The notes under the pieces are model-generated. The model was not told the DNA's origin. It worked only from the letters and a program-made list of their open reading frames with translations, and did not search any database. Below, in pieces: positions 25,201 to 37,200 of a stretch of 64,000 bases of DNA. Position 1 is the first letter of the stretch. Every line of letters begins with the position of its first letter. The position numbers and the translations under genes were made by a program. The stretch comes from Athripsodes cinereus (Eukaryota; Arthropoda; Insecta; Trichoptera; Leptoceridae), in contig OX388325.1 of NCBI GenBank assembly GCA_947579605.1, positions 7,001,572-7,065,571 of the forward strand. The letters are read 5' to 3'.

Positions 25201-28200
25201 ATCTTCTACCGTAGTTGTGCACGTCTGACAGACACCTCGTTAAGAAATTATTAGATAATATCTTTCTTCCGTCAATCTATCCCCATTCACAATACCTTTC
25301 TGTATCCAAGTGACCAATCGATCAGTCGTCAATGCGTTGTTGGTGTTATGTTCCAGAGGCCTGAGTCAACAACACACTTTCGTCTCACGTTCCCGCTCCG
25401 TTAGCGTTCGGGTGCAGACGATGTTGCAAGCAAGTGTCAATTTCGTTGCTAAGATACACAATAGTTACGAAAATTAACACTTTGGCGCACCATCGTCTGC
25501 ACCCGAACGCTAGCGGAGCGGGAACGTGACGCGATAGTGTGTTGTTGACTCAGGCCTCTGCGCTGTGATAGTTACGTTACGTCTCACAGACGTCAGGTTA
25601 GTAATAGTTTGATTTTATGTCTTTGATTCTCATAGACGAAATATCTCGACTACTTCAAATGAAATTTATTAAAACATTTGTTTCATAATTACCTACATAA
25701 ATTTATACAAATAAGATACATATTTTTTAACGTGCTACCTCTCCAATAGAGTATTTCACTGGTCTGTGAAGAGGGAGTCACTATTTATAAATAAATGATG
25801 GCTTTATTTTACCATATAATGTACAAATATCAATATTTATTTTATTCTTTACTGCACATTGGTTACAATATTACAAAAAAATAGCAATACACTTATATAA
25901 TACAAATCGATTCAATCCTCAAATAAATATCTTTATTAGGCATCAATATTATTATTACAATAAATGCATTGTTTTGTAATAATCTTTTTTTAGAATGTCT
26001 TCTAAAAAACGCAGAGAAAAGAAAATTATCCTCAGGAGATGAAGCTGATTCTTTTCGTCGAATTCCGTTAACTGATGAAGAGTTAGTTCCATGTCTGGAG
26101 TAGAGGGTAATTTTTCCCGGATTATTTTCGTTCCCGGGAAACGGGAAATTTAAAAATTAACTTCCCGGGATTCCCGGGAAATATAAAAAATATTAAATTT
26201 GAGGTAGAAATTGTAAAAGTTTTACGGAAAAGTATAAATAAATATATTTTTTGCAATTTAAAAGAGTTTATTTTAACTGAAGTGATACTTTCTCAGCACG
26301 TGTGATAAAACTCTCCGAAAAAATCACAAAAATAATGTTTATCTATAGTCTCCGAATTTTAAATTGTGGTGGTATTTGTACCAACGTTTATTTGTTCACA
26401 TTATTTGTATTTCGACTGTTTCAAAGAAAACGTTTTTTTCTCTTTTCTCATATTGTTTTTACATATAATTAATTAAAACCATACCATTAAAAAAAATGTA
26501 AATTGGTACATTCATGGATTCCTTTAAACTTGTATACCTATGTGTTTGAATATCAAATTGAGTAAATGTACCATCATGCTGATAGAATTTTATGATTTTT
26601 CCACGTAAAATAAATAATCAATTTATTTTTGTTATACAACGGTTTTTTTTTTTTTTATTATATTCTAATCATTTTGATTTATAAAGTGATGAATGCTGAT
26701 TTGATAAGTGCGTTACAATACAATATGTTGATTACTAAATTTTATATTTATTACGACTATTACAGGTGACTAAACAAAAAAGATTTTGGTATCGGTATGG
26801 CAATCTGCATGACTAATAATTTGTGTATTTTTCCCGGGAAATTTTTGGCTTTTTTCCCGGGAAACGGGAAATAAAAATCAAAGAGACGAGAATAACCCTC
26901 TAGTCTGGAGTATGACAGCGATGAAGAGTTCAGCGATTTTGATGATAGCGACGCCGACCCAAACTTTTTAGTAGAATCGGAGCAATCAGAGGAGGAAGTA
27001 GACGATGTGAATATACAAATATGGACATAGCAGGCATAAATGCTTACATACTACATGGCGCCTGTGACAGCTACCTTACAAACAAATACCTTATATTTAG
27101 TAATATTGGCTAAGAAAAATAATAATTTATTATTTGGTATATTCTATATAGATTTCGAATTGTACGTCTGTCAGACGACACCACTGTGCTAAAATTATAA
27201 AAAAATCACCACTGTAGCTAAGGGTTAAAGTATTTCAAAAACCCCTCGATTTTCTTTAAGAATATTTAATATTCTTAAAGAAAACCGAAAAATGTAAATT
27301 TTACTCCTCGAATCATTAAGTACTTATCTGGTACTTTTACCAAATATCCGATAGGTACTTTAACTATTCGTGGACCCCCATTTTTTAGTCAAACCAACGT
27401 AGACCCCCGTCGAGTCTCCCACCTAGACCACTTTGGGAATCACTGGGTTAACCAATCGCAGTGGTCTCGAATTTACCGATTTTTCGGTATTTATACCGAA
27501 ATGGGATGTGTCCTACCGAAATGTCCGATTTGACGTCTGTCGGTAGGCAAGTGTAAAATCGGTAGATCAAGTATCGGATACTTAAAATGAACTATCAAAA
27601 TTCAATTTAAAAAATAACCTTCGCCTTCCACAAAGTCAAGTCAAGTAGGTATACACTGCGTTATCTGAACCTAAAAATGAAGAACATTAGTACTAGAACT
27701 GATTGATTGTCTACTTTCTCAGGGGGAGATTTATTTCGCAGTATAGTTTTAAATTTAAGGTACAAATGTATAAATTTTTAACAACAAGATGGTTAAAACA
27801 AATGTTTTTATTCATTTGTTATTATTAAAATATACATTTTATGAGAACATTTGTGTATCTCATACGAAAAACAATATTTTTTTCATATTGTACCTACCTT
27901 ACATTTCCTACCACACTGCCATCTATTAAAAAAAAGATAATGAAACACAATGTTACCTTATAATTTGTGGCATCTGTCTGCTGTCCCGCCTCAGCTTTTT
28001 TCGGCCTATGCACAACTCTGTACTGTGGAGGGTGCTGTTGAGATGCTTGTTGTTGTTGTTGTTGCTGCTGCTGCTGTTCCATGGTAGATAGCACTGGTGT
28101 CGCTTGTGCAGTGTTGCCAGATCTATTTAGTTGAGACTGTTGAATTTGATGCGAACGAACTCTGAAATAAAACAAGATTATTTTTTATCAAATATGATAT

Positions 28201-31200
28201 CTATCTGAAATGTCTTGGCTAGGAAATATCAAGAATGCACGGGAGAATGGAGGAGATATTCCAGCTAGTACAAGATAAGGAGGCTTAGACCAGAGTGATA
28301 GCCAACATCTAATGTGGCACTCAATAAAAAAGAAAAAGCCTATCCTTCTGTATACCATCATAGCATTCCCAGCAAGTTGCGGATTATCTATATGTTATGA
28401 ACGTATACATAGGTTGGGTTCTCCGTGCCAAGAAAAAAAATTAAGCAGAGTTTACAAGTAAATTGAAGTATGATAATTTTATTATTAATTCGCAGATGTT
28501 TTCATTTCACTGTTTGTTAACATTCGTGAAATAGTAATAATTTTCAGTGACCTTGACTTGCACTCGTCATCGCAACTATGTTGATGTATGAAAAATGTAG
28601 TATTTATGCTATGAATTTATTTTGAATGGTTACATTTTACAATAAATGTAGTTCATTTCCTATAATTTATAATCTACCTCTAGGTATTATTCTTCTACCG
28701 ACATCTATCTTTATTTATAATCATTATGTGACTTCATATTATAATGGTTGATTGTAAAAATGACATCGACAAACAAATAATAGTATCCCGCTAGTTTCAT
28801 ACGAGAATCTTATTAGAAATTAGATGATGTAAATATTTATACAGTAGTAACAAGACAATAATAATAATAATAAAATTCGAAATCTTTTTTTTTTTTTTTT
28901 TTAAAAAGATATATCTGGGTTTGTTATAAACCCAAATACAACCTTATACACCTTTCACAGTAAGCTAAAAGCTTGTGTCGTGAAAGGGGAGTTTGCCGGT
29001 ACCTGGGATCGAACCCCGGACCCCTTGTTCACAAGGCCGAGACTCTACCTCCAGGCTACCAACGAACTTTAATAAATAATTTACAAAAAATAGTTTTACC
29101 GGTTAATTTCTACATTACAATTCAAAAATCTATTATAATAAACACTTGTAATATTGTAAAAAAGTTTTTGAACACAGATATTTCAGACACAATAATGCTG
29201 GTATTTGGAACCCGCGTTCTGAGCCTAATCCTTTGATATCCTGTATATCTGGACTGGATAGGTGAATTTTTCCCGGCATTAGGCTGTTAAGTTTTTGTGT
29301 GACCATGATTGATCATATGGAGACTTATCTGGTTGTATAATGCTGAGAAGTGTGGATGGCAATTCTGCCACCGCTTAAAATAATCAACTTTATTGCACAA
29401 TAAGAAGCATACATAATTACCAAGTTATAAAATAATGTGATACAAATAAATGATATTGTGCAATGGGCGAGTTTATCGCAGAAGCGATATCGTCCAACTA
29501 TTAAGTAGAATGGGAAGCAGTCCCAGTAGAATAAAAAGATATTACTAAATGTGTCTGTAGTTTTAGTAACACCTGAGTCTTTTATTATTACTATTTTTAC
29601 AGTAGGACAGTATTAGTACAGGGAGACATGGGAGTCCTGGACATTCACTAACACCCGTAATTTATTTTAATTGTTGTTTTTAAGCACCCTTGTGGTTACA
29701 AGCAGATGTTTTTAATTATATTAATACGTAGTTAGGGGGTTGCAAGCGATTTCTCGACGATCGCGTGACTCGGTTTTGAATACCAAGAGGGTTTGTAGAA
29801 AATCGATATTACCATAATAAGAAAGGTCATAAAAATCGAAAATGATTATGTCTGGGACGACAAATAGACCCGAGAGAATTATTCAGACGGACCCTATTGC
29901 CCATAAAACGTGCATGGCTTTTCGTGACCTCCAAGGATCACCATCTTCAGCTTCTTTCAACAACAAAGAGGAATGGAGAATGCCTCCTTTCAATCAGGAT
30001 ATATAGGTTTTATTATACTGTAAATTACTTAAATTCTTTATTATATTCAAAACATTGATTTTTTTAATAAAAATAATACACAAACAGAAATAATATTATG
30101 TTAATAATCAATGTACAGAGGGCGCATTTATCGCCAAAAACAGTTGTACACTTAAATTAAATCTACCATAAAATTTTACAAAATACTAACCATTTCATTC
30201 TTTTATGTTTGACAGAATTTTTATAACAGTATTCCTTAAAATTGAAACAGGGGGTGTCTAAGGGTTAAGAATAACTAATAATATATGCAAAAAAAATGTC
30301 AACTCTTTGCCTACTATTTCGAATGTTTCTTTATTTACAAGTTATTGTCCACGAGAAAAGACATCACTAAACATTTGAACGCATTTTTTTTAAATATGGA
30401 AGACTAATATTTTATTATTTAAGCTTTTACCCGAAAAAAGCGGTTATTTTTATTAACACACTAATACCCAAAGCGCATTTATATTTTCAAAAGCAATAAC
30501 TTTCTTAAAAAGGATTATTTTGTTTTAATATAAGACACAAGCGAAGGCATATATGATTATATGTTTAATTAAGTATGTATATTGTGCGAATATTTATTGA
30601 ACATTTAAAGCTTTTATCTAACATTTATTTTACACTTGATTCTAAATTTACATTTAAAAAAAAACGACCAAAAATAATGACAATGTTCAAAACTGTAGAA
30701 AAAAATGTATCACCAGTTTATTTAAGATTCTATTTATTTATTTATTTATTCATTCAAAAACAAAGATTTTTATTCAAAAAGCATCACACAAATCACAGCG
30801 TACTTAAAAATAAACAAAAGAACAATAAGCGTAGGTATATGTTTATTTAGACACTTTTATTAAAAGTTTTGTGTTGAAAAACAATGTGTGTACGTACATA
30901 TAAGGGGAAAAAATATATGACTCAGAGTTTAATAAACACACGTAAATAGGAAAAACAAAAACAAACCAACGATTCAATATATATTATTATAAAGATGTAT
31001 AAATGGTGTCCCCTTATTCTAAAAACAACACACGTGCTCTAAACGAACATTTATTACAAACAAATAAAAACGCTAATAATGTTCCATCGAATTCAAAACG
31101 AAGAGTTTGAATATCGAACACCAAAGAGAAACAATAAAGAATTTTCTAAGATTTTACTGTAATAATAAGAATGTTCTGAAGTTCAACACGTCCGGCATTG

Positions 31201-34200
31201 CCAAATGTATCGATCGTCTCGTGGAAAACGTCACATTTCAACCGTTTCACATCGTTTTTCCGTCGAAATTTCTTATAAAACATACAAAAAACACATCTAT
31301 CTGTCATTTGCGATTATTTTTGAACGTTTCTCTTTTGTTTTCACGTAAAATAAAGCCATTTTTATAAGCCGTGGTCCCGATACAATGTTGATTCGCGGAA
31401 CCATAATATTCAGGAACATGAAGTGCGCGACAAATGTATTTTCGCAAATTTGTTAGGTTAGGTTTCGCTGCAAACTCATCGGCGCTCTGCTTCAAAGAGG
31501 GTGGTTCCCTCTGAGATCGACTTACACGCTACAGGGGTTGAAATATCAAAGACATTTAATATAATTATATACAATGGAAATATTGTCATTGAATACCAGT
31601 CGAAAACGAAAAACGGTCGACTTGCAAAACGGAGGATCAAATTTCCTGATTAAGGTAATGCTTTATTTATTATTAACTTTTCAAATGCTTAAACTATTTT
31701 TAAGTGTTTTGGATTGTATATTTAATTGCGGTTTAGAAAATAATTCTCTTTGATTTATTAGTTGATGTTTTGTATTTATTTTTTGGTAAAAACAGTTTAC
31801 ATCGAATTTGGGTTTGCCATGAATCGAAAAGTGCACCCGAAGTCCTGATATAAAATATTATGCTTGTATACGAAGGTGAAGAAAACTTTTCCTAGTAGGT
31901 ATTTATTTATTTTTGCTATACATTGAGCACATGAAATTTTACATAAAGATACATTCATATTAAGTACATCAATATACCTACAGAGGGCGAGTTCATCAGA
32001 AAGGCGTGATTTCTTCCAACTAACTCAAAATGATGAATTCAATACACGTTGAATGCCTTTTTTTTTATTTAAAAGCAATTTATTTTGTAATTAAAACCTA
32101 CGTAAAATAAAAATATTTTTACATTTACGGTAAATTATCAAAAAAATCAACTGTCAAAAATGATATCGTGTAAGCCAGGCTTTCCCACCACAGCTGAGCG
32201 AGTTATGTACCTATACATACAATATATTCATGCGTACTTCATACAGAATATTGTAATATATTTTCTTTGTGTAAGTTACACAGTATGTGTATGTATGTAT
32301 GTATAGGTGAGTACACACGGAGTAACACCCTCCAAATGAAATGTAAAGGAGAGTTTACACTACGAACATTTTATTCTATAGAATTGTGAAAAGTAAAAAA
32401 ATATGCTTTAACTCTCCTCCTATATCCCTCTAGCTGAGGGATATAGGAGGATATAGCAATCCTTCTATATCCCTCTAGCTGAGAAAAGTAAACAGTAAGA
32501 AACAACATATTACCTATATAAATAGACAAAAGTATTTTCTTAACCGTAACAATAAGAGGAAAAACTGCGTATAATATTTAAAAATTAACATAGGTAATAA
32601 TATGTCGAGAAATGTCTTCTAGATGTTTATGCTGGTGAACCCGATGGTCAACGTTACCAGAATCGTTACAAAGACATTTCCCTCCCCAGGAGAAATCCCA
32701 CCCAGACCTAATACTCTCCACGAAGGGAAACAAGTTTGCTGCGTGCAGTTGGCCGCGATTTTTTTGAACGAATACTATTATTTTTATTATATTTCTATCT
32801 GAATCATCACGGAGTCTCACAAAATAACCAGTGCACTAACAGCACGTAATTAAGTTGTCATAGGTTATTTATTTTTAGTTATATAATCTGACAGGAACAA
32901 AAAGTCGCTACATAACATGCTAACATGTTAGAAAAGCATAGAGAGGAATTGTGGAGGCAGGAACTTAGCGACAATCCATAAATGATGCCATCTGAAAGCA
33001 TAAACACCGTGCATAGTCTGAGCTACCCCACGTGGAAGACACTTAACAGACTAAGGGTCGGGGTGACTAGGTGCAGAAGTAACAGCAGAGGTGGGGCTTT
33101 TTGGATGGGGAGGACACGAGCTGCGACTTCGGGAAGGTGCAGAGTGATTCTCACCTATTGCAATGTTCGCTGATGCGGAATGCATGTAATGTGAGTGACC
33201 TAATGATGGCGAGTGACAAGGCGATATACGTCGCCGCATACTGGAGTGGCAAGGTCTTAAGTCCGGACTAAAAAAGTAAGTAACAAAATGATACATTCAA
33301 CATGTAAACCAGCAAAGATTCCATATATATTTTTTTGTTAATTAATTAATTCCATATAGTCAAAAAAAAAAAAAAACAGGATGGGTGGCAGTACACCTCT
33401 TCACTGTTGAATTGAAGATATTAAATGTCTTATATGCGAGGTTTTTACTATACCCGCCTTTTACAGGACACTAAAAAAAAAATTACAGCAATGTAAACCG
33501 GCTTTTACGATATTTAACTTGGGGAAAACTTACTATGCTTTTAGTAGTAATGCCTGTTCCCATTTCACTAAGTACACACGAGAGATAGAAAGAGACTGGT
33601 ATATGCGAGATATGTAGTGACGGAAAAGGATAGACTATTTAAGATGCATCATGAAAATTGCTGAAGGGGCGAAAATACATAAGAATGTTCTAGTATGAAT
33701 ATGTATGTATTTGTCTTATCCTTTAATACTTAACACCCTTTAGGTTACCGTTGAGAACATTAACACTGAAAAAACTATTTAGCCCATACCATTCCAGCAT
33801 TTCTCAAAAATTATAAATATCTACAGGTGATTTTACTATATATATTATACCCTCACGCCGTGTCCCAAGTGGGGTAGGCAGAGAGAACGGAACGTCATAT
33901 AGATCTGTCCTTACATACTTCCTTCGCTTCTTCTACATTCATACAATTTTTCGATTGATTTCTCTTACCTACTCGAAACATGGCCGTCCTTTAGAATTTG
34001 ATCACACCCCTTCTTTCAAACAAGTACATCCTCCTTGTCATCCTTCCCTCATTCATTCTTTCCACATGTCCAAACCATCGTAACTTTTTTACGCGCATTC
34101 TGTCCACAACACTCCTCTTGCATCCGCTCATTCTTCTAATATCCTCATTCTTCACTCTAGCATGGAACGTTTTACCAACCATTTTCTCAGCGATCGCACG

Positions 34201-37200
34201 CATCTCCACTGCATCTATTCCACTTCCGTCCTTCTTCAACAACGTCCATGTTTCGCTTGCATACGAGACTCACAAGATAATCGTGGCTGTCTTTGAATTG
34301 ATTGGAATGATTAATCTGGAGTAGTTTGATATGGGGGGGGTGAGAGAGATGGTGAAAGAATGGTTTTGGTTGAGGATAAAATAAATAAAATATTATACCA
34401 AAAATGCCAACGGCTGAGACTCTACTGGGCTACCCACAGCACTCCAGGAGTTAAAACAATAAAATGGTCTCGATTAAATTATACAGTGAGGCTATATAAA
34501 TTAAGAGACGACAAGTTATCTGTAATTAAATGGACAAATGTGTAAAAGACAAATTTAGATTCAAATAAACATTTAATTAAAAAAAAAAAAAAAAAATCTT
34601 ACCACTATTACAAACACACGTTTAAACAGCAACACAATACTACGACTTACTCACTACCCCGTATTGTCTGTGCACATGTAATTATCCCAATATAAAAAAA
34701 ACACACTTGATTATTATTTCAATAAAACGAAACGTAGCACTTTTAAAATAATTAAATTTCACTTTGCGATGATTGTAATGGATCCCACGATGAGGACGCC
34801 TCTGGCATGAAAATGCCTAGAGGCAAACAAGTTGAAGAAGGCGCCCCTTGGCGCAGTGCTGGGAGGGCGAAGTCCCACGTCCGAGGCTCCTGGAGGCAAT
34901 TACCAGCCTACACAGGTGCATAGTTGGCTCGTCATGACTTCAGGAGGAGAATATCTCGACTCAACTGAAGTCCAGTGACCAGAGACACTTGTCTCTCTGA
35001 AGGTCAGCTGATGAGTGATGGCAGGAGCGATCCTTCTACCAAGGACAACTGACTGCTCACTACGACTCGCTGATCTTGACTGTTCACCACTGATGGCTGA
35101 TGGAGACTAACTTTCTCTGAAGGACATCTCTCTACTACCCTTGAGTGGGGTAGGGGGTTGGTCATGTACTCCTACTATGATGTGATTCATCAACGTGCAG
35201 CGCCGTGATTGGCTAATGAAAATACAAGTACACGCCTTCCCGCAGGTACCATTGTATTACGAGTCCACCTGGGCTCTTGTCGGGATTCCAGGAATTATGC
35301 CATGATAAATATTTACAAATAAATTCGGTATTATAATAGTGTCCAATGCACTGATCTAATTATTAAGTAATTCACAAAGTGTCTCTTTCACTGATATCAT
35401 ATTTCTTGTGTCCTTTATCACCATTTATAATTATAGCGTCTTTTTCGCACAACACAAAATAACACACCTTATTCTATTACATATGTCACAATACAACCCT
35501 TTAGGTAGATAATTAAATACTCAAACTATGTATGTTACAATTAAATTATAATTCATACCTAAAGAGCTGTTTACATAATTCAACACATGTCACCGATATC
35601 GACACTCAATATCTCGAAGCGTAGGTATAAAAAATCCAACCAAGCAGATACTAAATAATAATAACAATACGCAGACATTCTAGAATCTTCATAAAATAAT
35701 TTAAAAAAACAATTAACGAAGTTGATACATAATGAATGCGCCTTAATCTTTTGTCAATATTATTCTCTTTATTACCCCTGTTGCCATGCAGGTACAAATA
35801 TATATAAACAATAATATTTTGTATGCAGGTACGAAGATTAGTAAACAATACATTATTAATGTAGGTACCTTTTCAGTGCAAGGGATATTTTTAATGTTGG
35901 GACTTTCATATTTCTCATGAACTGCATTGTTTATTTCGGTATTTCAGTACCACTTTCTAAAAACCAATTATTTTTTTAATGGTAACTTTTCGGCACAATA
36001 CCTACTACACCGGGCATAACAAATCGCCACCCATTCCTTGTCGAAAAGTTATCCATTATTTCCAATACTCCTCACACAATTTATTTTCAAATTCAATACA
36101 AATAATTTACGAAAATATCTATAAAATTCAACACAATTAGCAAGTAGGTAGGTGCACACACATTTCAATTTAAAATCATAAACAAATTTTAAACGCATTT
36201 CTTCTTTTACATTTTTCTTTAAAACTAGCTCCATTTCAAATTACAAAATTACATCGTCAAACATACATCTCGTATGTGACTAAAATATACATAGGTAGAT
36301 GTGACTATCATGTAAAACGAATATTACATTCTTCATACTTTTCATCAAGCATGCTTTGTGACAGCGGACTGGGGGACTGGTTCTCTCAGTCGCACATACG
36401 TCTCTCTACATAAACATCGGACCTCACTGTCCCTCACAAAACTTACTAACACGGACCTCGCTGTCCACACGACGAAATACATTAGGTAACTAAGCAGGGC
36501 GGAACACTCATCGCCTCTGTGCTTATCCCATACTAAACAAAACATATTCCTCATACACGCAGAATTACTATCTTTCTCATACACGCAGAATTTCTCTTCA
36601 AGACACGCAGAATAACTCATCATCTTACAAATAACTCCCAGTGCCAACTGAGAATCCCTCACACATCTCTGTCACTCAAAGCATCTCTCTCCTCTACTAT
36701 AACTCTGATATTCAGAACAACAACATTATATTCACATTTTCCACACATCCAACATCCACATAAATAATCTTCACACGTTACACTCGCTGGTTACTTCAAA
36801 CAAATTCTATTTTCCATATTCCAAATTTAAATTAACATTTCACAACGATTAAAAGAAATAAATGCACACGTAGGCATTTAACAAAAGTTGCACCTACCTA
36901 CCTACGTAATTAAAACATTTTAAACATGAAAACTACCTATCTATTCATCCTAATTTTAATCTGGGCGCCAGAGATATTTTTACGGAAAATATTCAAACCA
37001 TTTAGAAATATTTAAACAGAAAACATTTTTCCTATAACAAGCCTAAGTCAATCCTAATCCAATATAACACACATATGTGACTATCTGGCTTGATTGAATT
37101 TTCTCCTCGACTTCAGGCATCGGGAATCCATATCGATGAACAAATTATAAAAATAATCATCGATGGCAAAACATTCATAGTTGATTCGATTGATGGATGC

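Larger units (their letters stand above)
25202..27224. mobile_element. putative piggyBac-family remnant flanked by TTAA
   Basis: TTAA lies at 25198-25201 and 27225-27228, and the adjoining ends (TCTTCTACCGTAGTTGTG and the complement of CCCTTAGCTACAGTGGTG) are weakly alike. Inside are two recognisable pieces of a piggyBac-type transposase, interrupted by a hAT-like insertion. The borders are less certain than the coding pieces. Confidence 0.5.
24905..27445. mobile_element. hAT-like element, 2.5 kb, outer shell of a nest
   Basis: Ends CAGATGTTCTCAAACTTT and the complement of CAGTGATTCCCAAAGTGG, with flanking 8-bp duplications GGTTAGCC (24897-24904) and GGTTAACC (27446-27453), 7 of 8 identical. 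Both termini continue with imperfect GACC(ACCT/CCC) boxes. It holds a LINE piece, a foldback MITE, a piggyBac remnant and a second hAT-like element. Confidence 0.75.

Noticed and set aside
25198..27228. A functional piggyBac transposase gene
   Set aside because: Most of the catalytic domain is missing, the frame is shifted and an 802-bp element interrupts it.
30575..30850. 91-codon plus-strand frame in intron 3
   Set aside because: Lysine/phenylalanine-rich translation of AT-rich simple sequence, no motif.
34360..34545. 61-codon plus-strand frame found identically in both LTRs (also 38418-38603), and a 65-codon minus frame (35651-35848, 39710-39907)
   Set aside because: Identity only reflects LTR identity. 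The peptides are short, have no motif, and the plus-strand one is antisense to the element.
36345..36662. 105-codon minus-strand frame downstream of the gag-like ORF
   Set aside because: Contains short tandem motifs (CACGCAGAAT) and no recognisable fold. I looked for protease, polymerase or envelope features and saw none.
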